A DNA stretch of 64,000 nucleotides from Butyrivibrio sp. AE2015 (GTDB lineage: Bacteria > Bacillota > Clostridia > Lachnospirales > Lachnospiraceae): positions 124,001-188,000 of the forward strand of contig NZ_ATVR01000002.1 of the NCBI RefSeq assembly GCF_000420825.1, read 5' to 3'. The notes under the pieces are model-generated. The model saw nothing but the letters and a program-made list of their open reading frames with translations. It was not told the origin of the DNA and made no database searches. The position numbers and the translations under genes are program-made. How positions within the stretch are numbered: the stretch's first letter is position 1; every line of letters begins with the position of its first letter. This document shows, piece after piece, positions 43,455 to 53,407 of the stretch.

Positions 43455-45698
43455 TCACTTGTCAAAATCACTTGGTACATGTGAGAACAATCCGCCGCCC
43501 TGAGGCTGTGCCTGCTCTTCCTGAGGTTGTTCTTCATGAGAAGCTTCTGCTTCCTGCTCTGCAGGTTCACTTGCTGCATCTGCACTGTCAAAAGAACTTT
43601 CAGGCTCGAAAATACTCTGTGGTGCCTCATAAGCAGTCTGCTGAGCTGGTTCAGAAGTTTCCTCTGTTTCAGGAGTCTGTTTTTTCTCTTCCTTACTTTT
43701 AATAGGAACATTCTCTCCTACAAGAGCTGACTCAGCGCGAGTTGCATAGATTCTGCCATGCTTTGCTGCTTCTGCCTCTTCCTCTGTAGGTTCAGGGATA
43801 TTGCAAACCTCACGGTAAATCTTCATGAACTCTTTACCTGTGATAGTCTCTTTCTCAATAAGGAACTGAGCAATCTTGTCCATTGCATCAAGGTGTTCTC
43901 TGATGATCTGTTTAGCCTTCTCGTAGCAGTCAGCAAGGAGTTTTTTAACTTCCTCGTCAACAAGTGCTGCTGTCTGATCGCTGCAATTTAGAACTCTGTT
44001 TCCATCGAGATATCTGTTCTGCACAGATTCAAGCTGCATAAGTCCGAATCTGTCGCTCATACCGAACATAGTGATCATGCTGCGGGCCATGTTGGTAGCC
44101 TTCTCAATATCGTTCTCAGCACCTGTTGTTACTGTATTGAAAATTACCTCTTCTGCAGCTCTTCCGCCGAGTGAAACAATGATGTCATCTATGATCTCAT
44201 CTTTTGTCTGAAGGTATTTCTCATCCTCTGGAACCTGCATTACATAACCAAGAGCACCCATTGTTCTGGGAACGATAGTGATCTTCTGCACTGGCTCTGT
44301 GTTCTTCTGAACTGCACTGATAAGGGCATGTCCAACTTCGTGGTAAGAAACGATCTTGCGCTCTTCTTTGCTGAGGATGCGGTCTTTCTTTTCCTTACCT
44401 ACAAGTACCTGCTCAACAGCTTCCATAAGATCCTGCTGGCATACATATTCTCTGTGAGCTTTGACTGCATTGATAGCAGCTTCGTTGATCATGTTAGCGA
44501 GGTCTGAACCAACAGCTCCGCTTGTTGCAAGGGCGATACCCTTAAGATCAACTGTCTCATCCATCTTAACGTCTTTTGAATGAACTTTGAGGATCTCTTC
44601 TCTTCCCTTAAGGTCAGGCTTATCAACGATGATACGTCTGTCAAAACGTCCGGGACGAAGAAGGGCTTTATCAAGGATTTCAGGTCTGTTGGTTGCACCA
44701 AGGATAAGTACACCCTTTGATGAATCAAATCCATCCATCTCTGAAAGGAGCTGGTTAAGAGTCTGCTCTCTTTCCTCATTGCCACCGCCGTACTTGCTGT
44801 CACGGCTTCTACCGATAGCATCAATCTCATCGATAAAGATGATACAAGGTGCATTCTTACTTGCTTCACTGAAAAGATCTCTTACACGGCTGGCACCCAC
44901 ACCAACGTACAACTCGATGAAGTCTGAACCTGCAAGTGAATAAAATGGTACATGTGCCTCACCGGCTACAGCCTTTGCAAGAAGTGTCTTACCTGTTCCT
45001 GGAGGTCCTACAAGAAGAGCTCCCTTTGGAAGTTTAGCACCGATCTTTGCATATTTTGCAGGGTTATGAAGGAAGTCTACCACTTCTACAAGAGACTCTT
45101 TTGCCTCATCTTCACCTGCTACATCTTTAAAGGTAATACCTGTTTCTTTCTGAACATAAACCTTAGCATTGCTCTTTCCAACGCTGAGTGGTCCGCCGCC
45201 TTTACCCATTCTTCTGAAGATAACTGAAAGAATGAGCCAAAGAAGAAGGATTGGAGCAACATACTGAATAATAAAGGCAAGGATAAGTCCTGAGCTGTCA
45301 GGTACTTCACTGCTGACTTCAACGCCTGCCTCAAGCATTCTCTGTGTAAGAACGCTATCCTCTTCAGCCTTACCTGTGTAATATGTCACATAGGAATTAC
45401 CTGTCCAATAGTAGTATCCGATTCCAAGCTGGTCCTCGGATTTATTCTCCTTTGGATAGATATCGATCCTGTCACTTTCGATGACTATTTTTTCTACTTC
45501 ACCTTTATCTACCATATTAATAAATTCGGTGTAGGTAACTTCTCTGTTGGTATTCTCAGAAAAAGCTCTCAAAAAATATGTCATGCAGACCATTGTTACC
45601 AGGGCTGCCACCAAAAGAAGTATTATATTTTGGCGTCTTGGAGAATTGTTTCCCCCTCCAAGAGGGTTATTATTTCTCTGATTTTGATTATTATCCAT
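43455..45698 (-). CDS. ftsH: ATP-dependent membrane zinc protease FtsH
   Basis: A 747-residue FtsH: two membrane helices (about 24-46 and 137-161) flanking an outer domain, AAA+ domain with Walker A GPPGTGKTLL (231-240), Walker B IIFIDEIDAIG and second region of homology ATNRPEILDKALLRPGRFDRR, and the zinc protease motif HEVGHAL near residue 455. It removes misfolded and regulatory membrane proteins. The last 110 residues are acidic, rich in Glu, Ala, Pro and Gln, and seem disordered; this tail is longer than in E. coli FtsH (about 640 residues). It is divergent from pyrG. Confidence 0.96.
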   Translation of the reverse strand: MDNNQNQRNNNPLGGGNNSPRRQNIILLLVAALVTMVCMTYFLRAFSENTNREVTYTEFINMVDKGEVEKIVIESDRIDIYPKENKSEDQLGIGYYYWTGNSYVTYYTGKAEEDSVLTQRMLEAGVEVSSEVPDSSGLILAFIIQYVAPILLLWLILSVIFRRMGKGGGPLSVGKSNAKVYVQKETGITFKDVAGEDEAKESLVEVVDFLHNPAKYAKIGAKLPKGALLVGPPGTGKTLLAKAVAGEAHVPFYSLAGSDFIELYVGVGASRVRDLFSEASKNAPCIIFIDEIDAIGRSRDSKYGGGNEEREQTLNQLLSEMDGFDSSKGVLILGATNRPEILDKALLRPGRFDRRIIVDKPDLKGREEILKVHSKDVKMDETVDLKGIALATSGAVGSDLANMINEAAINAVKAHREYVCQQDLMEAVEQVLVGKEKKDRILSKEERKIVSYHEVGHALISAVQKNTEPVQKITIVPRTMGALGYVMQVPEDEKYLQTKDEIIDDIIVSLGGRAAEEVIFNTVTTGAENDIEKATNMARSMITMFGMSDRFGLMQLESVQNRYLDGNRVLNCSDQTAALVDEEVKKLLADCYEKAKQIIREHLDAMDKIAQFLIEKETITGKEFMKIYREVCNIPEPTEEEAEAAKHGRIYATRAESALVGENVPIKSKEEKKQTPETEETSEPAQQTAYEAPQSIFEPESSFDSADAASEPAEQEAEASHEEQPQEEQAQPQGGGLFSHVPSDFDK

Positions 45699-45745
45699 TT
45701 TTTAATTCCATTCTCTAACGTGTTATGTTATACTACAACCTGTTT

Positions 45746-45777
45746 GTGCTATAATTAAAATGATATTTTCATAGCAC
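45746..45777. promoter_or_regulatory. Inverted repeat in the ftsH-pyrG gap
   Basis: GTGCTAT and ATAGCAC flank an 18-base AT-rich centre. The 176-base gap must hold the divergent ftsH and pyrG promoters; this repeat is the only clear symmetric site in it and could be an operator for either. No pyrG attenuator with a leading G-run is evident. Confidence 0.4.
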
Positions 45778-45874
45778 CGTATCATACTATTATATAGAGT
45801 ACAATTCAATAATTCAATTACAATTAATTCTTAATCTCTGAAAGTTTTATTAATTCACGCAGGAGGAATCAAAA

Positions 45875-47485
45875 ATGGCTGTAAAGTATATCTTTGTGAC
45901 TGGTGGTGTTGTATCAGGTCTGGGAAAGGGGATAACTGCCGCTTCGCTTGGCAGGCTATTAAAGGCCCGCGGATATAAAGTTACAATGCAGAAGTTTGAC
46001 CCCTACATCAACATTGACCCCGGAACAATGAACCCTGTTCAGCACGGCGAAGTATTCGTCACTGAAGATGGTACTGAAACCGACCTCGATCTTGGCCACT
46101 ATGAAAGATTCATAGATGAGAATCTTGATAAGAATTCTAACGTTACAACCGGTAAGATTTACTGGTCTGTTCTTCAGAAAGAGCGCCGCGGTGACTATGG
46201 CGGACGCACAGTACAGGTTATTCCTCACATTACAAATGAGATTAAGAGTAAATTCTATAGAAACTTCACCGATGATGATACAAGAATTGCAATCATAGAA
46301 GTCGGCGGAACAGTCGGCGACATCGAAAGCCAGCCTTTCCTTGAAGCTATCAGACAGTTCCAGCACGAAGTCGGACATGAAAATGCAATGCTCATCCTTG
46401 TATCACTTATTCCTTATCTTCGCGTTTCACAGGAAATCAAAACAAAACCAACTCAGTCAGCTGTTAAGACAATGCAGGGAATGGGTCTTCAGCCAGACGT
46501 TATCGTATGTAGAAGTGAGGTTGAACTTGATCAGGATACAAAGGACAAGATAGCTCTTTTCTGTAATGTACCAAGCAGCCACGTTCTCAACAACCTTGAC
46601 CTTGAATATCTGTATGAAGCTCCTCTTGCAATGGAAAAAGAGCATTTAGCGCAGGTTGCCTGTGAGTGCCTGCAGCTTGATTGTCCTGAGCCAGACCTTA
46701 CAGACTGGAAGGCAATGGTAGATACTCTCTACTCACTTAAGCACGAAGTTAAGGTTGCACTTGTTGGTAAATATACTCAGCTCCACGATGCTTACATCAG
46801 CGTTGTAGAAGCTCTTAAGCACGGCGGAATCTCCAATCAGACTGCTGTAGATATCAAGTGGGTTGATTCAGAGACAGTTAATGATGACAACGTAGCTGAG
46901 ATTCTTTCAGATGTAGACGGAATCATCGTTCCTGGTGGTTTTGGTGATCGTGGAATAGAAGGTATGATTTCTTCTATTAAATATGCTCGTGAGAACAACA
47001 TCCCATTCCTAGGTCTTTGCCTTGGAATGCAGCTGGCTATTGTTGAGTTTGCACGTGATGTTATCGGATATAAGGATGCTCATTCTATCGAATTTGATCC
47101 TAATACAACACATCCTATGATAGCTCTTTTGCCTGATCAGAATGGTGTTGAGGATATCGGCGGAACACTTCGTCTTGGCTCATATCCATGTGTTCTCGAC
47201 AAAGAGTCTAAGGCATTTGAGCTTTTTGGTTCAGAGAACATAACAGAGCGTCATCGTCACAGATACGAAGTAAACAATGACTACAGAAATGTTCTGGTAC
47301 AGAACGGCTTAAAGCTTTGCGGTATGTCACCAGATGGCAGAATTGTTGAGATGATCGAACTTCCATCCAACGATTTCCACATGGCAACACAGGCTCACCC
47401 AGAGCTTAAGTCCCGTCCAAACAGACCACATCCACTGTTCTCCGGATTCATCAAGGCATCCCTTGAGCACGAGAACAAGAGATGA
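45875..47485 (+). CDS. pyrG: CTP synthase
   Basis: A 536-residue CTP synthase that aminates UTP to CTP with glutamine. The N-terminal synthase domain begins [20 protein letters not shown] and contains [13 protein letters not shown]; the C-terminal class I glutaminase domain has [11 protein letters not shown], the nucleophile in [10 protein letters not shown], and the His/Glu pair near the end in [16 protein letters not shown] lies eight bases before the ATG. Length and motifs are normal. A strong terminator follows. Confidence 0.98.
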   Translation: MAVKYIFVTGGVVSGLGKGITAASLGRLLKARGYKVTMQKFDPYINIDPGTMNPVQHGEVFVTEDGTETDLDLGHYERFIDENLDKNSNVTTGKIYWSVLQKERRGDYGGRTVQVIPHITNEIKSKFYRNFTDDDTRIAIIEVGGTVGDIESQPFLEAIRQFQHEVGHENAMLILVSLIPYLRVSQEIKTKPTQSAVKTMQGMGLQPDVIVCRSEVELDQDTKDKIALFCNVPSSHVLNNLDLEYLYEAPLAMEKEHLAQVACECLQLDCPEPDLTDWKAMVDTLYSLKHEVKVALVGKYTQLHDAYISVVEALKHGGISNQTAVDIKWVDSETVNDDNVAEILSDVDGIIVPGGFGDRGIEGMISSIKYARENNIPFLGLCLGMQLAIVEFARDVIGYKDAHSIEFDPNTTHPMIALLPDQNGVEDIGGTLRLGSYPCVLDKESKAFELFGSENITERHRHRYEVNNDYRNVLVQNGLKLCGMSPDGRIVEMIELPSNDFHMATQAHPELKSRPNRPHPLFSGFIKASLEHENKR

Positions 47486-47750
47486 GGATAGGACGCGTAA
47501 AGTATTTTCAGTAGTCAAAAGGCCTGCTCTCTCGGATTTTTCGATGTGATAAAGCTAGATATAAAACACCCCAAAATGACTTGTTTCATGCTTATTCAAA
47601 ACACAAGTCATTTTGGGGCTTTTTTATATCAGTTTATCATCATCTCAAAATAAATCGTTCGCAGGTCTTTTGCCTACCGGAAATGCTTTTCGCTGTTCTA
47701 CGCCCATATCCATAGACCGTGAACCAGAAAGGATTCAATACGGAGAGACA
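47486..47750. other. Convergent intergenic region between pyrG and nagZ
   Basis: 265 bases. The first half holds the shared terminator at 47569-47624. The rest (47625-47750) is low in coding potential; no gene, tRNA or repeat is recognised. Confidence 0.6.
47569..47624 (+). terminator. Terminator of pyrG, probably bidirectional
   Basis: CCCCAAAATGACTTGT (47569-47584) pairs perfectly over 16 bp with 47603-47618, followed by CTTTTTT on the plus strand. On the minus strand the tail is TGTTTTA, so it may also end the nagZ operon transcript. Confidence 0.9.
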
Positions 47751-49286
47751 TTATAACTTAACCGGCAGTTTTCCAGAAGCTTTGATTTCCTTATCAAGTA
47801 ACTTACCTATAAGGTTGATCATTGGCAGTGTATATTCAAATGCTGCATATTTCCACACAGTATCAGGTATGTCCCTTAGATCATATGGGTTTCGGAGTGC
47901 GAATATAGCGGCTTTAGGATTTTTTTCCAATACCTTTTCTATCAGCTTTAGTTGGCCGCCGAATACATGGGCATTGTAGGTGCCAACGATTACAAAAGAG
48001 CTCTTGCTGGCAAGTTCTGCTGCTCTTTCTATCTCTTCCTCGCTTGGATTTTCACTAATTACCAGTGCTTTTCCTCCTAAGCGGTCTGCCAGAATTTCAC
48101 AAAATGATGAAGCGACGTCTTCTTTGACATTGCCAACAAGGCCTACATTAAATGGTCTGGGGCTTATAAAGAGAGTGTCTGAGTCAATCCTAAGAGGATA
48201 ATCTGCTTTTGAAACTAGAGTAAGAGTTTGTTCTCTGATGTCCTCAATTTTTTCTTTAAATTCTTGGCTACTTTTATCTTCCTTTATACATTTTAAATAC
48301 TTTTCTTTATACGAGAGTATTCGATCTGCGCTTTCCTTGATGCTCTCAGCCGATATGCTTCCATCATTTATAGCAGCTTCTATCCTGGATATAACTTTAT
48401 GGAAATATGAAGGAGTGTGAGAGATCATTATAATATCTGCACCTGCTTTAAATGCAGCCAAAGCACCCTCTTCTACGCCATAAAACTTTTTTATAGCCTG
48501 CATTTCAAGGCAGTCTGTGAGTATAAGTCCCTTGAATCCCATTTCTTTTCTCAATAAGTCTGTCAGGATTTTCCTGGACATTGTGGCAGGAATCATGTCT
48601 TTTTCAACCTTAGGAAAAAGAATATGTGCAGACATTATTGCAGGAACTTTGTTTTCAACTGCTGCCTTAAATGGAACTAGTTCCATCCCTTTAAGTTCGT
48701 CCAATGTCTTATCAACGCACGGAAGTGTCACATGGGAATCTGTTGACACATCGCCGTGTCCGGGAAAGTGCTTTGCACATGAAAGAACGCCTGCATCATC
48801 AAGGCCTTTTGCCATTTGCAGAGCATACTCACTTACTTTCTCCGGGGTATCTCCATAGCTTCTACACCCAATTATAGGATTAGAAGGATTAGAATTAATA
48901 TCCATAACCGGTGCCAGATTAAAGTTGATTCCAAGCTCTTTTAGCTGTAATCCTGTATAGTAGCCCGCAGTGTAAGCATTGTGCGAGTCACCTGTGGCTG
49001 AGATTGCCATGGCTCCTGGAATATTTCCCATGTTTTCAGACAGACGCGCTACCATTCCGCCTTCCTGATCGATCATGATAAATGGGGGATAACCCGTAAC
49101 AGAAGTAATATACTCTTTGATCTCTGCGCAGAGTTTTTTTATCTGCTCCTCATCTTTGAGGTTCTCCTTAAAAAGAATGATATTGCCAATCTTGTATTTT
49201 TTTATAACTTCCTTAACTTCTTCATTAAACTCATATCCCGGAAAACCAACAACAAACTTCTGGCCCACCATCTCTTCAATTGTCAT
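47751..49286 (-). CDS. nagZ: GH3 beta-N-acetylglucosaminidase NagZ, cytoplasmic
   Basis: A 511-residue GH3 enzyme. The NagZ signature KHFPGHGDVSTDSHVTLP holds the His/Asp pair that serves as acid/base, and the nucleophile Asp lies in ILTDCLEMQAI. A second C-terminal domain (about 350-511) is present, as in Gram-positive NagZ. Unlike the exported B. subtilis enzyme it has no signal peptide, so it should cut GlcNAc from imported muropeptide sugars. It is the last gene of the salvage operon, starting 1 base after the murK-like gene. Confidence 0.93.
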   Translation of the reverse strand: MTIEEMVGQKFVVGFPGYEFNEEVKEVIKKYKIGNIILFKENLKDEEQIKKLCAEIKEYITSVTGYPPFIMIDQEGGMVARLSENMGNIPGAMAISATGDSHNAYTAGYYTGLQLKELGINFNLAPVMDINSNPSNPIIGCRSYGDTPEKVSEYALQMAKGLDDAGVLSCAKHFPGHGDVSTDSHVTLPCVDKTLDELKGMELVPFKAAVENKVPAIMSAHILFPKVEKDMIPATMSRKILTDLLRKEMGFKGLILTDCLEMQAIKKFYGVEEGALAAFKAGADIIMISHTPSYFHKVISRIEAAINDGSISAESIKESADRILSYKEKYLKCIKEDKSSQEFKEKIEDIREQTLTLVSKADYPLRIDSDTLFISPRPFNVGLVGNVKEDVASSFCEILADRLGGKALVISENPSEEEIERAAELASKSSFVIVGTYNAHVFGGQLKLIEKVLEKNPKAAIFALRNPYDLRDIPDTVWKYAAFEYTLPMINLIGKLLDKEIKASGKLPVKL

Positions 49287-49287
49287 G

Positions 49288-50175
49288 TCAAACCTCTTTC
49301 ATAGCCAGTCTAAGGGCTCCTACTGATGCATCTTCCTGAGGAAAAAAAATTTTTAATCCTGCTCGTTTTTCCAATTTTTCTCTGATATGATCATTCTTTT
49401 GAAGAACGCTTCCCCAAAGAGCCACCTCGGAGCCAAACCCAAGTCTCTTTTTCACTGCACTGATCAAACTGTTAAGCTCTTCTACAACAGCATCCTCTAT
49501 AGCCATTGCCACAGGATCACCTCGTTTTATTCCTTCTGACAATAAAGGAGCCAGTGCCGCAATATCTCCCTTGTTGGTGTCTTTTGAATAGATGTATCCT
49601 ATCAGTTCTCTGATGTCTTTGATCCCAAGCCTGTCAAATACCAGTTCCCTGAACACTGTGTTTTCGCCTCGGCCATCCTCTGCCCTTACTACCGCCTCCA
49701 GGATTCTTATAGATATGTCATAAGCGCTGCCCTTATCATCGATGAGATGGCCATAACCACCTGCTCTTGCGCTCATTCCATCAGGTCTTTTTCCAAAGCA
49801 AAGACTCCCGGTGCCTGAAATAAGAAGTATTCCATACTGCTCGGGGAATGCTGCAGAAAATGCTGTTTCATGATCCCCATAAATTCTATAATTTCTAAAG
49901 CCTGCTTCGCTCATGGCTGCTGCGAAGCCTTCTCTAATCTGCACATTGCTAATGCCCGCAAGTCCTATGGCAAGGCCTTTGCAATCATCAGGGCTCCCAA
50001 CATTTTTAGTAATGCTATTTACTATATCCATTATATTTTGGATAAAAGAATCCTTGGAAAGCCCATTCCCGTTTAGAGCCGGTCCTATTCCTGAATAAAT
50101 CTCTTTTCCATTTTCATCTGCGCAAACAAATCTGCTGCCGGTGCCTCCACCGTCGATTCCAGCATAAAAACTCAT
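49288..50175 (-). CDS. BadF/BcrA-type amino-sugar kinase, MurK/NagK-like
   Basis: A 295-residue kinase of the BadF/BadG/BcrA/BcrD ATPase fold. ATP-binding segments are YAGIDGGGTGSRFVCAD and LLISGTGSLCFGKR with GGYGHLIDDKGSAYD. Relatives include GlcNAc kinases and Clostridium acetobutylicum MurK, which phosphorylates both MurNAc and GlcNAc at O6. Placed between namZ and nagZ, whose products are free MurNAc and GlcNAc, it is the likely kinase for both; MurNAc-6P would go to MurQ. Specificity is inferred from context. Confidence 0.87.
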   Translation of the reverse strand: MSFYAGIDGGGTGSRFVCADENGKEIYSGIGPALNGNGLSKDSFIQNIMDIVNSITKNVGSPDDCKGLAIGLAGISNVQIREGFAAAMSEAGFRNYRIYGDHETAFSAAFPEQYGILLISGTGSLCFGKRPDGMSARAGGYGHLIDDKGSAYDISIRILEAVVRAEDGRGENTVFRELVFDRLGIKDIRELIGYIYSKDTNKGDIAALAPLLSEGIKRGDPVAMAIEDAVVEELNSLISAVKKRLGFGSEVALWGSVLQKNDHIREKLEKRAGLKIFFPQEDASVGALRLAMKEV

Positions 50176-50189
50176 CTAGTCATCCCCAC

Positions 50190-51329
50190 TTAATCATATA
50201 TATGAAACTCATTTTTTCTGATCTGAAATTCTGCCTGTTCCTGTTTTATCTTTTCGATTATTTCTGCAGCCTTAAAGTCTTTATCTAACGGCATTCCTGA
50301 GAGTAGTTGTATAAATGGCTTGTCTCTGCCTGCCACAGGTGGCAAAAACTCAAATTCATCATATGCTCTATCCAGTATTTCAAGCAGCGTTATTCCCATT
50401 TCAAAAGGCTTTGCTTTTTCTCTGTCGGTGATATGAATGTGAATTCCGCCGCAGTACTTTCCTGCATGCTTGGAAGTATAGGGATTAAAGAAATATGGAG
50501 TTGCAAAAAATCCCTCAAGTCTTCTGCCATTGAATTCCTTAGCGAGTTTTTCCGAATCCTTGATATAAGAAGCTCCAATGACACTAAAGGGGTTTGCTGT
50601 CCCCCTGCCCTCGGATGCATTTGTCCCTTCTATAAGGCAGGTTCCCACATAAACAAGTGCTGTCTCGAAGGTCGGAATATTGGGGCTTGGCATGATCCAG
50701 TTAAGTCCTGTCTCAGGAAAAAGAGCTGATCTTTGCCACCCCTTACATGGAACAACTGTTATATCTGCTCCAAGCTTTTGCTCTATATTGACCATATTTG
50801 CAAACTCACCCGGAGTAAGGCCATACCTTACAGGAAGTGAATAGCAGCCGACAAAGCTAAACTCCTCTTTGGGTAAAATATTTCCTTCCGTAATCACTCC
50901 GCCAAGGGGATCTGGCCTATCCAGTACAACTATCTTTTTACCTTTTTTGGCGCAATCCTCTATCACATTTTTGAGCGACGAAATAAAGGTGTAATATCTG
51001 CTGCCCACATCCTGTATGTCATAGACGATGATGTCAAAAAGATCCAGCATTTCTTCTGTCATTCTTCGTCTCTGACCTTCGTAGAGACTATATACAGGAA
51101 GCCCTGTCGCTTTGTCGTGGAAGTTTTTTACCGTAGCAGCATCCTCGATGTCTCCCCTGATCCCATGCTCTGCACCAAAGAGAACTTTTAGATCACAGAT
51201 TTCTTTTAGGGCATCTATAGTGCTCTTCCCATCGATACGCCTTCCTGTCGGTGTTGTAATAAGTCCGACTCTTCCTCCCTGAAATACATCCCTATATTCT
51301 TCTAACCTATCCGCTCCACACAAAACCAT
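50190..51329 (-). CDS. namZ: Exo-beta-N-acetylmuramidase NamZ (GH171, DUF1343), cytoplasmic
   Basis: A 379-residue DUF1343 protein. This family was assigned to GH171 after B. subtilis NamZ (YbbC) was shown to release MurNAc from the non-reducing end of MurNAc-GlcNAc. Family segments visible are GRVGLITTPTGR, VLFGAEHGIRGD, YDIQDVGSRYYTFI, LDRPDPLGG, and NWIMPSPNIPT followed by EGTNASEGRGT. The B. subtilis enzyme is secreted; this one has no signal peptide. It lies 21 bases after anmK and 14 before the kinase gene. Confidence 0.92.
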   Translation of the reverse strand: MVLCGADRLEEYRDVFQGGRVGLITTPTGRRIDGKSTIDALKEICDLKVLFGAEHGIRGDIEDAATVKNFHDKATGLPVYSLYEGQRRRMTEEMLDLFDIIVYDIQDVGSRYYTFISSLKNVIEDCAKKGKKIVVLDRPDPLGGVITEGNILPKEEFSFVGCYSLPVRYGLTPGEFANMVNIEQKLGADITVVPCKGWQRSALFPETGLNWIMPSPNIPTFETALVYVGTCLIEGTNASEGRGTANPFSVIGASYIKDSEKLAKEFNGRRLEGFFATPYFFNPYTSKHAGKYCGGIHIHITDREKAKPFEMGITLLEILDRAYDEFEFLPPVAGRDKPFIQLLSGMPLDKDFKAAEIIEKIKQEQAEFQIRKNEFHIYD

Positions 51330-51350
51330 CTAATTCAAAGCTCCTGTTAA

Positions 51351-52511
51351 CTAGTAAGTAATCCTTCCCATAATAACGGGGTGATCTGCCCCTGTGACAG
51401 ATGGCACATTATTGCATTTCCTCTGCATTGTCTCATGAGCCAGCACCGCCATGGCTACCGCTTCTTTGGCGTCAGGGTTTATTCCTGCCTCTTCTGCCTT
51501 CATCACCCGGCAATCCAAAAACAGCTCTTTTAAATAAGTCATGATTGCCTCATTGTGTGCGCCACCTCCGCTTACAATGAGCTTTGAAGGATAAACAGAG
51601 GAGAACTCTCTAACTGAATAATATACACATTCCGCTGTGTACCTGCTTACCGTCGCGATCATGTCAACTTTACTGATATTATTAGTGGTGCAAAACTCAT
51701 ATATATCTTTTAGAAAAACAGAATTGTAATGTTCTCTCCCAGTTGATTTTGGCGGCACAATCTTAAGGTAATCATCCTGCATCATATGGTCCAAAAGAGC
51801 TTTCGAAGCTTCCCCTGAAAGAGCTATTTTACCGCCTTCGTCATAGGCTTTCTCGCCCTGAGTGTAGTCCTTTACCATCTGGTCTATAAGTAAATTCCCA
51901 GGGCCGGTGTCAAAAGCTACAACATCATCAATCCTGCCATTTGCCGGTATGATTGTAATATTTGATATTCCCCCAATATTTAGCAGCGCCACATCTTTAT
52001 CTTCTCTATACAAAAGAAATTCTGTATATGGCACAATTGGAGCCCCTTGTCCACCTGCTGCCATATCCCTGGGTCTAAAATCACTGACCGCAGGACATCC
52101 CATTTTTTCGCAGATAAAACTAGGATCTCCAATCTGAAGTGTTCCTCTTATTGTATTCCCCAGATAAGCTACGGCTTTTGGCTGATGCCACAGGGTCTGA
52201 CCATGGCATCCGACAAAAGAAATATCATGCTTATCCACACCCGCTTTCTGGCATAAACTGACACATGCGTCTGCATAAAGCTTCCCAAGGAGCTCCTGCA
52301 TAAGGCATATTTCTCTGGTTCCGCCATTAGTTCCCTTCGAAAGGGATATCAATGTTTCTTTTACCTCTTCCGAATAGGGATAACATTCAAATTCTAAAAG
52401 CTCAGCTTCTACTGAGCTATTGTCCTGTGATATCTTAACAAGCGCCGCATCAATCCCGTCCATGGATGTGCCGCTCATTAAGCCAATCGCAAGTTCACTC
52501 TGACAGTGCAT
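51351..52511 (-). CDS. anmK: Anhydro-N-acetylmuramic acid kinase
   Basis: A 386-residue AnmK, which hydrolyses the 1,6-anhydro ring and phosphorylates anhydro-MurNAc to MurNAc-6P. Motifs are GLMSGTSMDGIDAAL (residues 10-24), GCHGQTLWHQP, DFRPRDMAAGGQGAP, LLNIGGISN and FDTGPGN. Its start overlaps the murQ end by 17 bases. Firmicutes generally make little anhydro-MurNAc, so the substrate may come from other bacteria or from an unrecognised lytic transglycosylase. Product goes to MurQ. Confidence 0.95.
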   Translation of the reverse strand: MHCQSELAIGLMSGTSMDGIDAALVKISQDNSSVEAELLEFECYPYSEEVKETLISLSKGTNGGTREICLMQELLGKLYADACVSLCQKAGVDKHDISFVGCHGQTLWHQPKAVAYLGNTIRGTLQIGDPSFICEKMGCPAVSDFRPRDMAAGGQGAPIVPYTEFLLYREDKDVALLNIGGISNITIIPANGRIDDVVAFDTGPGNLLIDQMVKDYTQGEKAYDEGGKIALSGEASKALLDHMMQDDYLKIVPPKSTGREHYNSVFLKDIYEFCTTNNISKVDMIATVSRYTAECVYYSVREFSSVYPSKLIVSGGGAHNEAIMTYLKELFLDCRVMKAEEAGINPDAKEAVAMAVLAHETMQRKCNNVPSVTGADHPVIMGRITY

Positions 52512-53388
52512 CCGATATTATTCCTCCCGCATCAGCCAGTATGCTCTGTGCTTTATCAGCTTCAACGCCCTTCTTTATCATGACTATAGCGACCTTGGGC
52601 TTATAATCGCATTTTTTCAGCGTTTCAACAGCCACTTCTCTCGTAACACCTGTTGCCCTCTGAACTATGGTCTCGCATCTGTTTACAAGTTTTTCATTTG
52701 AAGCCTTAACATCAACCATCAGGTTACCATATACTTTTCCAAGTTTTATCATGGTGCCTGTGGATATCATATTCAATATCATTTTCTCAGCAGTACCGCT
52801 CTTTAACCTGGTAGAACCTGTTATTACTTCAGGCCCTGTCTCGGGCGCAATGCCTATATCTGCAAGTTCATCTATTTCAGAACCGGGACAACTTGTCACA
52901 CCTACCACTTTGCAGCCAATGCTTCGCGCATACTTCATAGCGCCGATAACATAAGGAGTTCTGCCTGACGCAGCAAGCCCTACTACCAGGTCTCTGTCAG
53001 ATAATTTTTTCTCCTCCAGGTCTTTTGCCCCAAGTTCATAGGAATCCTCTGCCCCTTCCACCGCTGAAAAGATAGCAGTAGTTCCACCGGCAATCAGCCC
53101 CAGCACCATTGATGGGTCCGTTGAAAAAGTCGGAGGGCACTCAACTGCATCCAGGATTCCCAGTCTCCCTGATGTGCCGCATCCAACATATATTAGCCTT
53201 CCGCCAACTTTCAACCGCTCCGCAGCACTTTCAATTGCCTCTGCAACCTGTGGCAATACTTTTTCAACTGCATATGCTACCTGCTTATCTTCGCTGTTGA
53301 TGAGCTTTACCATCTCCAATGTATCAAGTCTGTCGATATGCTCCGTTCTCTCATTTCTTTGCTCTGTTGCTATATTAGAAAGATCCAT
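52495..53388 (-). CDS. murQ: N-acetylmuramic acid 6-phosphate etherase
   Basis: A 297-residue SIS-domain lyase that splits MurNAc-6P into GlcNAc-6P and D-lactate. The signature VGCGTSGRLGILDAVECPPTF contains the catalytic Glu (EC in this segment), here split across residues 68-88; SRLxxGTAEK-like STRLKSGTAEKMILNM is also typical. Full length. It joins the MurNAc branch to amino-sugar metabolism; NagA, which would deacetylate GlcNAc-6P before NagB, is not in the window. Confidence 0.96.
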   Translation of the reverse strand: MDLSNIATEQRNERTEHIDRLDTLEMVKLINSEDKQVAYAVEKVLPQVAEAIESAAERLKVGGRLIYVGCGTSGRLGILDAVECPPTFSTDPSMVLGLIAGGTTAIFSAVEGAEDSYELGAKDLEEKKLSDRDLVVGLAASGRTPYVIGAMKYARSIGCKVVGVTSCPGSEIDELADIGIAPETGPEVITGSTRLKSGTAEKMILNMISTGTMIKLGKVYGNLMVDVKASNEKLVNRCETIVQRATGVTREVAVETLKKCDYKPKVAIVMIKKGVEADKAQSILADAGGIISDALSE

Positions 53389-53407
53389 TTATAACCTGCT
53401 CCTTATA

